The notes beneath the pieces are model-generated. The model worked only from the letters and a program-made list of their open reading frames with translations. It did no database searches and was not told the DNA's origin. Below, in pieces: positions 1 to 6,936 of a DNA stretch of 13,275 nucleotides. Each line of letters begins with the position of its first letter. Within the stretch, counting starts at the first letter, position 1. Origin of the DNA: Gammaproteobacteria bacterium (GTDB taxonomy: Bacteria; Pseudomonadota; Gammaproteobacteria; SZUA-229). The translations under genes and the position numbers were made by a program. The stretch lies in NCBI GenBank assembly GCA_027858635.1, contig JAQICG010000049.1, positions 1 to 13,275 of the forward strand, read 5' to 3'.

Positions 1-95
1 CGGTAGACCACGGCCAGCGTGCTCATGCACTGCATGGCAAACACGTAGAACACCAGCAGCGAAAACGCCCGCGCCGGCGTGAAAAACGGCTGGCC
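1..95 (-). other. FeoB C-terminal-like segment, in frame with pilU
   Basis: In the pilU frame, residues about 357-387 (GQPFFTP, then LLVFYVFAMQCMSTLAVVY) resemble the C-terminal transmembrane region of the ferrous iron transporter FeoB, where QCMSTLAVV followed by R-E-T is a familiar signature. The last two bases of the window would encode Arg, which also fits. PilU proteins are soluble and have no membrane segment here. The segment is partial: the FeoB G-domain and core are absent from the window, and the remaining C-terminus would lie to the left. The form resembles FeoB of Bacteroidetes-like type from memory only. A true fusion, a deletion joining two genes, or a chimeric contig end could each explain it. 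Confidence 0.6.
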
Positions 96-1163
96 ATTGG
101 CGTCTTTTTCGGCGAGGTCGATTTTCAGGCGAAGGTTGTTGGCGCCATCAGCATTCTTCAGCGCATCGTCGAGGGTTATTTTTCCCGCGTTGTAAAGAGC
201 CAGCAGTGCCATGTCGAAAGTCTGCATGCCCATGGGGGCTGATTTTTCCATCACCTCCTTGATTTCCAGGATTTCACCGCCCTTGATCAGGTCAGCAATG
301 CGCGGTGAGTTGAGCAGGATTTCGATCGCCGCACAGCGTTTTTTGTCGACGGTGGGTACGAGCCGTTGCGAGACAAAACATTGTAGATTGATGGAGAGGT
401 CGCTGAGCAGGGAGTTGCGTTTTTCTTCCGGGAAGAAATTAATAATGCGATCCAGTGCCTGATTGGCATTGTTTGCATGCAATGTGGAGATGGCCAGATG
501 ACCGGTTTCGGCAAAGGCCAGAGCGTGCTCCATGGTTTCACGGTCACGAATCTCACCAATGAGAATAACGTCGGGGGCCTGACGCAGGGTGTTTTTCAGG
601 GCGTCTGCAAAGGAGTCGGTGTCCACGCCTACTTCGCGCTGATTGATGATGCAGCCCCGATGCTGGTGCACGAACTCGATGGGGTCTTCAATGGTAATGA
701 TATGGCCCTTGGAGTTCCTGTTGCGATGATCGATCAGAGCGGCCAGGGAGGTCGACTTGCCTGAGCCGGTGCCGCCAACGAAAAGAATAAGTCCGCGCTT
801 GAGCATGATAACTTTCTGCAAGACATCGGGCAGGCCAAGGTCTTTGAGGTTGGGAATGTCAGTGACGATGTTGCGGATGACCATCGAGCACTCATTGCGT
901 TGCCTGAAGATGTTGACGCGAAAACGGCCAATATCACTCAGAGACAGCGCCAGATTCATTTCCGGCTTGATGCGAAACTCCTCTTTCTGCTTCTCATTCA
1001 TGATCTCATTGGCAAGGCTTTCCACCCAGCCCGGGGGCGCAGGGTCCTTGCCCAGCGGGGTCAGTGCGCCGCTGAATTTCGCGCTGGGTGGCGCACCGGT
1101 GGAGAGATAGAGATCGGAACCGCCTTTTTCGGCGAGAATTTTTAAAAGGGGCGTTACTTTCAT
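1..1163 (-). CDS. pilU: PilU-type type IV pilus retraction ATPase, 3' end abnormal and cut by window edge
   Basis: PilT/PilU ATPases sit at the cytoplasmic base of the type IV pilus and power pilin depolymerisation and twitching. Translation from the ATG at 1161-1163 gives an N-terminal PAS-like domain with the PilU-like stretch GGSDLYLSTGAPP (residues 14-26), then EMNLALSLSDIGRFRVN. A Walker A motif GGTGSGKST follows at residues 130-138 (K136), a Walker B region DVILIGEIRD at 198-207, then a TLHANNA histidine motif. The usual family C-terminus (DALKNADGANNLRLKI) is reached at about residue 348. The frame does not stop there: it continues to the window edge with a FeoB-like sequence, described separately. 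The ATPase core shows no internal stop or frameshift. No clear ribosome binding site precedes the ATG. PilU rather than PilT is chosen from the N-terminal signature; no pilT copy is visible upstream, where the neighbouring gene is divergent. Confidence 0.9.
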   Translation of the reverse strand, partial: MKVTPLLKILAEKGGSDLYLSTGAPPSAKFSGALTPLGKDPAPPGWVESLANEIMNEKQKEEFRIKPEMNLALSLSDIGRFRVNIFRQRNECSMVIRNIVTDIPNLKDLGLPDVLQKVIMLKRGLILFVGGTGSGKSTSLAALIDHRNRNSKGHIITIEDPIEFVHQHRGCIINQREVGVDTDSFADALKNTLRQAPDVILIGEIRDRETMEHALAFAETGHLAISTLHANNANQALDRIINFFPEEKRNSLLSDLSINLQCFVSQRLVPTVDKKRCAAIEILLNSPRIADLIKGGEILEIKEVMEKSAPMGMQTFDMALLALYNAGKITLDDALKNADGANNLRLKIDLAEKDANGQPFFTPARAFSLLVFYVFAMQCMSTLAVVY

Positions 1164-1423
1164 GTCAGGGCTGTCTTTATTATTATTTGGAGCATAAGTA
1201 TACAGATTGTATGGAAGTTATGAAAAGAGGAGAAAAGCTTAAAAAGAAATAAACGACAGGCGCACTGAACTGGCGTATGAATGGTAGTGATAAAGGCATA
1301 AGTTATTGTAAATTAAATATTATTTGAATATTAGTTGTGTGTACAGGGTAATTCGTATGGATAAATAGGCGGGGGGTATCTAAAATGAGCCACCACAGAG
1401 AGTTGCAATAAAGAGAGGCGGTT

Positions 1424-4400
1424 TTGGCGATAACAATCGAAGAAGGTGAGCAGTATGTGCGTCCCGATAGGCGCATGAGGGATACGCGACAGTCTAAATT
1501 GCAGCTTATTTGTCTGCAACTGGCTGCGCTGGGGCACAAGTGTCAGTTGAGCAAAGAGCAAGGCTATCTCTCTGTCGCCGACAGCCTGATCAAAAACTAT
1601 TCAGAATACCGGCGTATGTTCGCGGAATACAGGTGTCCGGCCGATCAGCGCATACAGGATTTCCTCAATGGCTACCTACAGCGTAACGGGGTTGAGCAGC
1701 GCATCAAGTTGCCCGCCGAAACCTTCTCCCTGAATGAGGCCGGCGTGGCCAGAGAGCTGTCCCTGCCGCTGAGTGGTAACAGATACAAGTCCGATCTGCT
1801 GGAGTCCTATCGCGTCAGGCAGGGGGTTTTGCACAATCCCAAAAATGATCGACGCACCACCTCCGGGGTGTTTCATATCGTGGAGGGCGGACTGCCGATT
1901 CCAGCAGATAAAAAAGCGGTACCGGTGAATGTCTATGCCAATTTATTGCAGTTGGCGCTCGATCCCCCTGAGGATTTAATGGCTCTGCCCATTTCGAGCG
2001 GTTTGCCCAAGCCTATCAATTTATGGGTCTCGTTGTTAATGCGGCCCATTGTGCAACCTGAAGTAGAAGGGGTGTTACCGGAAAAAACGCTGGAGACCCG
2101 CTTTTTTGCCCCCGGCGGATTGGTCGCGAATCTTGATTTTGTGGAGGCCATCTTTGGTAACGGCGGCGACCCCTTCCTCTCGGAAAATGATGCCGCCCTC
2201 GATATCAACCACTGGACCGGTCACAGTGGCTGCGTCATTCTAGCCCCGCACCTCACCGGACTGAGCAAAAAAGCCCTGGGCTTGCCGCATTACGACGAGG
2301 CCGACGAAAGACAACGCGATGAGGGCATGTGCTGGAAAGAGGATGATGATCTCTACAATGAGGGCAATGCCTTTAAAATGGTGTGCCGTGATATGAACGG
2401 CGTAATGGTCACCATTATTGCCGACAATTATTTCGGCTACAGCAAAAAAGAGATCAAATCCCAGATCAGTTATTCAGCCAATCTGTTTGGTGGCGCGGAA
2501 GAGGAGCACGCCGGGGGTGCAGTGGCATTCCCGCGTTTTAATCTGGGCGAGAGTTATCTGCCCAAGATAGAAAAGGAGATGATTAACCATACCTTCGCCT
2601 GGATGTGTGAGCAGCACGGCGATCGAATCGAAATAAAGGACGAAGGTTGCGCCAGCGATAAAAACTGGCCAAACATTATCTACATTCCCGAAGATGCCCA
2701 GGTCAGCATGCAGGGGCAATCGATTCGCTGGAAGAAAAACGGCAAAAAACAGCAGATTAAGTTGCTGACGAAATACACCTATGTCTATCCCAGTGGCTTT
2801 CGCGTACACCTGCAAAAACATCCTCAGGCACCCAGCTGGCGTTTGATCGGTACCCTGGGCGAAGGCACCTTCTGTCATAAGCCGAGTACGGTGTCCGGCG
2901 GCGGCAAGTCAGAGATTTCCAAATCGATTCAGGATTCGATGATCTCCGGACCGGTGTATGTGGGCGATTTTGAAGAGGAACTGGATCAGGTGGAGGCCAT
3001 TTTTAATCATGATTACTCCACCCGCTTTAAAGACCCGGAAGTAAAAGACAGCCGTGAACTGCTGCACAAGGCGCGCAGTCTGGGTTCGGTTATCCGTATG
3101 CTCACCCCCTCCAGAACCGACTACAACAAAGAGTACAACCAGTGGCTGGAAACCATTCCGCAGCACATTCTGGCGCTGGTGTACCTGATCAAGCGCTTTT
3201 ACCGACAGGAGTGGAAAGGCCGCTGGCGAAAACATTTCTCGGTGGATGAGGTCAACGGCAATCCCGGTCACGAGCTTAAATATGATGGCCGTAAACTGAT
3301 GACCAGTTACCTGCGCGTGGGCACGCACAGTGACGGCACCTGGCGGCTGTACAAGTTGCGACAGGATTTTGTGGCGGCGACGAAACTACAGACCGAAGAT
3401 GATATTAGCGCCACCACCGTGGTGCCGGTTGAACAGCTGGCCGGTCTCAATCCCCGTTATCACACAAAGAGTGTGAAGCTGGTAAAAAACTGCGAGCAGC
3501 GATTGTTTCAGCGACCCGACGATGCGGTGATTCGCGGCCATGATAAACAGACCGAATCGGATCTGGCGGAAGCGGGAAATTTCATCTCCAATTTTGCGCC
3601 ACTGTCCAATGTCGATGCCAACAACCTGATTGAAGATGCGGTGGGCCTGCAAGAGTATTCCGAACCGATGCAAGCTTTGATCAACGAGGCGGCAGCAGGC
3701 GGCGAAGATGAATATTTTGTCTCCTCCGCTCATCCTCGGCTGGTTGGTGGCAAGCCGAGCCTGAATGTGCGTTATCTACAGATACGCCCTGACCTGGCCG
3801 ATTCGCGCAGCGCCTATCTGGCGAGGCTGGGTACCAGTCTGTCGCGCGGCCTGTCGGCCGATCAGCCGGTCTACTATCCGGTGAATGCGGTGTTGCAGGG
3901 GCGCAGAAATAACCCGCAGGATAAGGCGGCCGGCATCCGGCCGCTGGCGGTTTACAACCCCATCCATTATCAGGAACTGCCGGAACTGTTTATGGATTTG
4001 ATCTGTAGTCTGACCGGTAAATCGCCCTCGACTACCGGTGCAGGCTCGGAAGGCGCGCTCACCAAGGGACCCTTCAATGCCCTTTCCACCACGGCCGACC
4101 TGAATAATGCCCTGGTCTCCTATATGCTGTGCGGCCATGACGGCTTCAGCAGTGCCGCCGGTTATATCGGTGCGCGGCGGCGGGTTGATCACGACATCAG
4201 CATGCTGATTCCGGAGATCTGGTGTCGCCTGCCGGTGGCGCAGCGTGACCCTGAATATCTAATCGAAAAAGGCTGCCTGGAGAAGCTGAAAGATTTCGAG
4301 CACGAAGGCAAAATCATTCGCGCCAGCCGCCTGGGCTACCGCATCACCGAAAAATTTGTCCATGCCTTTTTCGGCAAGGTGTTCGATACGCCTACGATTG

Positions 4401-4885
4401 TTTTTGATGAAGCCATGCTCAAGCCGGAGACGCAGGACAGGGAAGCCTATATCGATGGCATCAACAATATCACCGAAGCACAGGAAATGGTGGCGCTAGC
4501 CTATTTCGAAGACGGCTCCATTAATGACGCTTGCCCACCGTTGCAAGCCGTGCTGCACCTCATGGCATACGGCGAATATACCGGCAAAACAATCGACGAT
4601 ACCTCAATCCGGGAAATGTTCACCCGCGACTATCTGATGCAGAGTGACTGGTATCAGCAGCGCCTGCGTATCAAGCAGCAGAGGGATGCTCAGTTGTGGA
4701 AAATGAATCGGGATTATGTCGAACAGAGGATGGATGAAACGCCGGAAAATGAGACCGAAGAGTGGGCCGTGTTACAGGGGCGAATCGAGAAAGCCGATGA
4801 GATGCTGGAGTGGGTCAGCAGCCAGAGTTATCTGGATAGCTTGCAGGGTTCGCTGGGTGCGGACTGGATTCACAGAGACGCCTGA
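1424..4885 (+). CDS. Large PEPCK-like protein, probable PPi-type phosphoenolpyruvate carboxykinase family
   Basis: This 1153-residue soluble protein has no signal peptide or membrane segment. I recognise it, from recall only, as the large (about 120-130 kDa) family that includes PPi-dependent PEP carboxykinase, which interconverts oxaloacetate and PEP using PPi/phosphate instead of a nucleotide. Landmarks are CPADQRIQDFLNGYL (71-85), GVLHNPKNDRRTT (134-146), EGGLPIPADKKAVP (154-167), WTGHSGCVILAPHL (264-277), a glycine-rich P-loop-like motif HKPSTVSGGGKSEISKS (485-501), a second Gly/Ser-rich motif STTGAGSEGALTKGPFN (869-885) and VDHDISMLIPEIWCRLP (921-937). The C-terminal 90 residues are charged and probably helical. 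The start is TTG at 1424, with GAGAGG five bases upstream; an in-frame ATG at 1475 is the alternative and still precedes the conserved region. The gene stands alone, divergent from pilU. No convincing terminator follows. PPi use cannot be proved from sequence; a PEPCK-like fold of unknown activity remains possible. Confidence 0.62.
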   Translation: MAITIEEGEQYVRPDRRMRDTRQSKLQLICLQLAALGHKCQLSKEQGYLSVADSLIKNYSEYRRMFAEYRCPADQRIQDFLNGYLQRNGVEQRIKLPAETFSLNEAGVARELSLPLSGNRYKSDLLESYRVRQGVLHNPKNDRRTTSGVFHIVEGGLPIPADKKAVPVNVYANLLQLALDPPEDLMALPISSGLPKPINLWVSLLMRPIVQPEVEGVLPEKTLETRFFAPGGLVANLDFVEAIFGNGGDPFLSENDAALDINHWTGHSGCVILAPHLTGLSKKALGLPHYDEADERQRDEGMCWKEDDDLYNEGNAFKMVCRDMNGVMVTIIADNYFGYSKKEIKSQISYSANLFGGAEEEHAGGAVAFPRFNLGESYLPKIEKEMINHTFAWMCEQHGDRIEIKDEGCASDKNWPNIIYIPEDAQVSMQGQSIRWKKNGKKQQIKLLTKYTYVYPSGFRVHLQKHPQAPSWRLIGTLGEGTFCHKPSTVSGGGKSEISKSIQDSMISGPVYVGDFEEELDQVEAIFNHDYSTRFKDPEVKDSRELLHKARSLGSVIRMLTPSRTDYNKEYNQWLETIPQHILALVYLIKRFYRQEWKGRWRKHFSVDEVNGNPGHELKYDGRKLMTSYLRVGTHSDGTWRLYKLRQDFVAATKLQTEDDISATTVVPVEQLAGLNPRYHTKSVKLVKNCEQRLFQRPDDAVIRGHDKQTESDLAEAGNFISNFAPLSNVDANNLIEDAVGLQEYSEPMQALINEAAAGGEDEYFVSSAHPRLVGGKPSLNVRYLQIRPDLADSRSAYLARLGTSLSRGLSADQPVYYPVNAVLQGRRNNPQDKAAGIRPLAVYNPIHYQELPELFMDLICSLTGKSPSTTGAGSEGALTKGPFNALSTTADLNNALVSYMLCGHDGFSSAAGYIGARRRVDHDISMLIPEIWCRLPVAQRDPEYLIEKGCLEKLKDFEHEGKIIRASRLGYRITEKFVHAFFGKVFDTPTIVFDEAMLKPETQDREAYIDGINNITEAQEMVALAYFEDGSINDACPPLQAVLHLMAYGEYTGKTIDDTSIREMFTRDYLMQSDWYQQRLRIKQQRDAQLWKMNRDYVEQRMDETPENETEEWAVLQGRIEKADEMLEWVSSQSYLDSLQGSLGADWIHRDA

Positions 4886-4928
4886 TTTTTGGCGCAGCGG
4901 AGCCGGCTTTTGAGACTGCTCAGGCAGG

Positions 4929-4951
4929 TTAAAGGGGACGCTACCCTTTTA
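4929..4951 (+). repeat. Left copy of a palindromic repeat bracketing the toxin-antitoxin module
   Basis: The 21 bases at 4929-4949 are identical to 6226-6246, in the same orientation. Each copy is itself a hairpin: arm TTAAAGGG, 7-base loop GACGCTA, arm CCCTTT plus tail. Here the outer pair is imperfect (CCCTTTTA). From memory, repeats of this AAAGGG/CCCTTT type are common in gammaproteobacterial genomes, where they resemble REP sequences and often lie near small mobile genes; this was not checked. No Y1/RAYT transposase is present in the window. Confidence 0.8.
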
Positions 4952-4959
4952 CTGAAAAT

Positions 4960-4971
4960 GAGATGCATCTC
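4960..4971. repeat. 12-bp perfect palindrome inside the left end of the element
   Basis: GAGATGCATCTC is a perfect inverted repeat with no loop. It lies 8 bases inside the left repeat copy and about 125 bases upstream of the antitoxin start. It could be a protein binding site or part of the element's end. No matching copy was noticed at the right end. A perfect 12-bp palindrome can arise by chance, so its function is unproven. Confidence 0.35.
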
Positions 4972-5039
4972 TTATAGACCTGACCCGTTTTTCTTACTTC
5001 TGGGAATATTATTAGAAATTGCTATTACTATTTACTTGA

Positions 5040-5050
5040 TATAGTCTATA
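5040..5050. promoter_or_regulatory. Candidate autoregulatory operator of the antitoxin-toxin operon
   Basis: TATAGTCTATA is a perfect inverted repeat with one central base (TATAG-T-CTATA). It contains the -10-like hexamer TATAGT and lies 45-55 bases upstream of the preferred antitoxin start. A half-site TATAGAC recurs at 4973-4979. Antitoxins with an Xre-like helix-turn-helix commonly repress their own promoter by binding inverted repeats over the -10 region, so this is the best operator candidate. The -35 is poor: TTGCTA at 5019-5024 gives a spacer of only 15. Confidence 0.45.
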
Positions 5051-5094
5051 CAGAGAGAGAAATGTTAGTTAACTCTACATCTGGAGTAAGTATT

Positions 5095-5490
5095 ATGCCA
5101 CAAACTAATTCTAGACCGCAATTTGATCCACAAAATGTAAATAATGCAGCATTACAGGCATTCTTTAACCTTTCCAATAAATGGGGTTTGTCTGCAGCAC
5201 AGGAACGTACATTACTTGGCTCTCCTGCATCATCCACATTTTTTAAATGGAAATCTGAGAAAAGTGCGAGAAATCTTGATCGTGATACATTAGAACGTAT
5301 TAGTTATTTATTGGGGATATATAAAGATTTAAATATATTACTGCCCTCAAAGCGCGCTGCTGATGAATGGATTAAAAAACCTAATTCAGCACCGCTTTTT
5401 AATGGCACCAGTGCACTAGAGCGTATGCTGGGTGGCTCTATAACAGATTTGTCTGATGTGAGACGATATTTGGATGCTGAACGTGGTTAA
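5095..5490 (+). CDS. Xre/MbcA/ParS-type antitoxin (DUF2384 family)
   Basis: This antitoxin is expected to bind and neutralise the RES toxin encoded next to it and to repress the operon. From the ATG at 5095 it has 131 residues. The first 75 form an Xre-like helical DNA-binding region (KWGLSAAQERTLLGSPASSTFFKWK, ERISYLLGIYKDL). The rest matches the DUF2384/MbcA toxin-binding region, with the typical closing stretch NSAPLFNGTSALERML, GGSITDL, VRRYLDAERG. The start at 5095 is preferred because GGAG lies eight bases upstream; an in-frame ATG at 5062, behind a GAGAGAG run, would add 11 residues. The gene is AT-rich compared with its chromosomal neighbours, consistent with transfer. Its stop overlaps the toxin start region. 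Confidence 0.88.
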   Translation: MPQTNSRPQFDPQNVNNAALQAFFNLSNKWGLSAAQERTLLGSPASSTFFKWKSEKSARNLDRDTLERISYLLGIYKDLNILLPSKRAADEWIKKPNSAPLFNGTSALERMLGGSITDLSDVRRYLDAERG

Positions 5491-6166
5491 GATGCCTGAT
5501 CTAGTAAGACTTGATTGGGAGCGACAGTATAGAATTATTCCCTCAAAATTTCCCTCAATAAATTTCTTTGAGGATCTTGCTAATCCAGCTTTAATGGATG
5601 AATTGGCATATATCGAAGGTTTAACAAATGACAGACTTCGTGATGAAATAGGCGAAATAGCCCTAGTTGCCAAAGATGATCGTGTCTCAGGACCAGGTTC
5701 ATCGCCCGTGATGGCATCATTCACTCATATAGAAAGAAGCAGTCGTTTTACAGATGGTACTTTTGGTATTTATTACGCTGCTAATTCACTTAAAACCGCG
5801 ATTAGCGAAACTAGTCACCATCGGTCAATATTCCTGTCTGCGACCAATGAAGACGCATGTGAAATTGACATGCGCGTCTATGTTGGGGAAGTGGCTAAAG
5901 AAATGCACGACATTAGAGATATTACTGTCTATGGTGATTTCCATGATCCAGAAGACTACTCAAAGCCACAAGCTTTTGGTCTTGAAATGAAAAAGGAAAA
6001 TAGCTGGGGCATCGTCTATCAGAGTGTTAGAGACCCTGATGGGCAGTGCGTAGCAATACTTAGACCTCCAGCTGTTTCGTTTCCGCGGCAAGGTAAGCAT
6101 TTGGCCTATGTTTGGGATGGCACTAAAGTCAGTGATGTGTACGAGAAGAACAAACTGATCATGTAA
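5474..6166 (+). CDS. RES-domain toxin (NAD-degrading family)
   Basis: RES toxins, such as MbcT of Mycobacterium, degrade or phosphorolyse NAD+ and stop growth unless the partner antitoxin is bound. The 230-residue product contains RLDWERQYRIIP (12-23), DDRVSGPGSSPVM (68-80), SRFTDGTFGIYYAA (90-103), KTAISETSHHR (107-117) and SWGIVYQSVRDPDG (177-190). The probable conserved Arg, Tyr, Glu and Ser are R20, Y101, E112 and S184. The 11-residue spacing of Tyr and Glu equals that of MbcT Y58/E69, as I recall it. Two starts are possible: ATG 5474, overlapping the antitoxin by 17 bases, or ATG 5492, one base after the antitoxin stop. Either implies translational coupling. The gene is full length and apparently intact. 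It is AT-rich like its partner, and the pair is bracketed by the repeats at 4929 and 6226. Confidence 0.9.
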   Translation: MLNVVKMPDLVRLDWERQYRIIPSKFPSINFFEDLANPALMDELAYIEGLTNDRLRDEIGEIALVAKDDRVSGPGSSPVMASFTHIERSSRFTDGTFGIYYAANSLKTAISETSHHRSIFLSATNEDACEIDMRVYVGEVAKEMHDIRDITVYGDFHDPEDYSKPQAFGLEMKKENSWGIVYQSVRDPDGQCVAILRPPAVSFPRQGKHLAYVWDGTKVSDVYEKNKLIM

Positions 6167-6225
6167 AAACATATTTTCTTGGTGACCATGGAGGAAGTTA
6201 TGCAGTTTCTGGCCATACACATGGA

Positions 6226-6248
6226 TTAAAGGGGACGCTACCCTTTAA
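6226..6248 (+). repeat. Right copy of the palindromic repeat bracketing the toxin-antitoxin module
   Basis: This copy is a perfect hairpin sequence: arm TTAAAGGG (6226-6233), loop GACGCTA (6234-6240), arm CCCTTTAA (6241-6248). Its first 21 bases equal 4929-4949, in direct orientation. It begins 59 bases after the toxin stop. Together the two copies enclose about 1.28 kb that holds only the antitoxin-toxin pair and its promoter region. Confidence 0.8.
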
Positions 6249-6373
6249 CTTTTATATGTTCAGGCAAAAAAGCTGATCTGTTGTCTTCACAAAGGCGGCG
6301 GGTCGGGGGCTAAAAGACGATTGCGCTTCAGCTGATTCGGGAAGCGGAATATTATCTATCTGTCAGGCATAGA

Positions 6374-6408
6374 GATCACTCTGACAGCACGTTGCTGCCA
6401 GAGTGATC
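6374..6408. repeat. Strong hairpin between the toxin-antitoxin element and the tusE/dsrC gene
   Basis: A perfect 10-base inverted repeat, GATCACTCTG (6374-6383) and CAGAGTGATC (6399-6408), encloses a second stem, CAGCA/TGCTG, with loop CGT, separated from it by a single A/C mismatch. The whole forms a hairpin of about 15 base pairs. It does not look like an ordinary intrinsic terminator: a T-run precedes it on the minus strand (6411-6416 region) and no T-run follows it on either strand. A competing 6-base pairing, CTGTCA (6360-6365) with TGACAG (6382-6387), is possible. It may still act as a 3' end for the minus-strand gene or as a binding site. The rest of 6249-6460 holds no gene that I can support. 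Confidence 0.6.
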
Positions 6409-6460
6409 AGAATAAAAAATGGCTGCCCGCTATGAACGTCCTTGTTCGGGGCGTCGTCGT

Positions 6461-6796
6461 TTAGCTACAGCCTTTGGGGCGTGGTAGTCCGGCCACCTTG
6501 TTGGCACACTTGATCAGGCCTGTGGGAAACAGTGAGTAGATATATTTCTGATCACTGCGATCCTTGCCGAATTTTTTCTTCATGATCTTGGAAAAACTAC
6601 GGGGGTCACAGACAGTACCATTCTCGATGAAATATTCACGAGCTTCATTGATAATGTCCCAGTGTTCCGGGGTTAATTCTTCAATCTGTTCATTTTTTGC
6701 GATTTGAACGGCGAGTTCTTCACTCCATTCATCGAGATTTTCAAGCCACCCAGCTTCGCTAAGCTCGATGATCTTGCCATTAACTTCTGCTTGCAT
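6461..6796 (-). CDS. tusE: TusE/DsrC-family sulfur relay protein with atypical cysteine arrangement
   Basis: TusE/DsrC proteins carry sulfur as a persulfide on a conserved penultimate cysteine. TusE passes it from TusBCD to MnmA for 2-thiouridine in tRNA; DsrC serves dissimilatory sulfur metabolism. The 111-residue product has the usual start (EVNGKIIELSEAGWLENLDEWSEELA), LTPEHWDIINEAREYF and the C-terminal arm KVAGLPRPKGCS. Cys110 is the universal penultimate cysteine. The second cysteine of true DsrC, 11 residues earlier, is Asn99 here; a cysteine sits two residues further upstream (Cys97), and there is another at Cys63. This favours TusE or a divergent DsrC-like protein over canonical DsrC. 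The ATG at 6794-6796 has a modest AGGTG upstream. It is a single gene with its own promoter, and its neighbours give no pathway context. Confidence 0.85.
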   Translation of the reverse strand: MQAEVNGKIIELSEAGWLENLDEWSEELAVQIAKNEQIEELTPEHWDIINEAREYFIENGTVCDPRSFSKIMKKKFGKDRSDQKYIYSLFPTGLIKCANKVAGLPRPKGCS

Positions 6797-6836
6797 ATTG
6801 CGGCACCTGTTTAATAACCTAGTAAATTGATCAGGT

Positions 6837-6864
6837 ATTATATACTGATTCTAAAAATTTACAA
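6837..6864 (-). promoter_or_regulatory. Sigma70-type promoter of the tusE/dsrC gene
   Basis: On the minus strand, TTGTAA (6859-6864) and a perfect TATAAT (6837-6842) are separated by 16 bases. Transcription would begin near 6830, giving a leader of roughly 30-35 bases before the ATG at 6796. This is the best-formed promoter in the window. The remaining bases up to 6936 hold no other feature that I can support. Confidence 0.55.
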
Positions 6865-6936
6865 AGCCTAATTTAATAAAGGTTAATATTGCCGGCCTGA
6901 TTCAGCATTAAGCCCATGATTCTATTGCATTTTTTC

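Noticed and set aside
1197..1225. Possible pilU promoter on the minus strand (TATACT with TTTCAT 17 bases upstream)
   Set aside because: The -35 is poor and the region is AT-rich enough for chance matches. The whole 1164-1423 gap otherwise shows only AT-rich sequence.
2474..4192. Long minus-strand open frames opposite the PEPCK-like gene (2474-2878, 2909-3328, 3386-3733, 3776-4192)
   Set aside because: They are antisense shadows of a well-supported gene with clear protein motifs on the plus strand, and their translations show no recognisable family.
4889..5045. Frame continuing past the stop of the large PEPCK-like gene, crossing the left repeat and ending in a hydrophobic stretch
   Set aside because: It lacks a credible start and runs across the repeat and the AT-rich promoter region. 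Hydrophobic content is expected by chance in AT-rich DNA.
6169..6249. Open frame after the toxin stop reading FLGDHGGSYAVSGHTHG and running into the right repeat
   Set aside because: It has no start codon or ribosome site and is only about 27 codons long. It could be a decayed gene fragment, but nothing identifies it.
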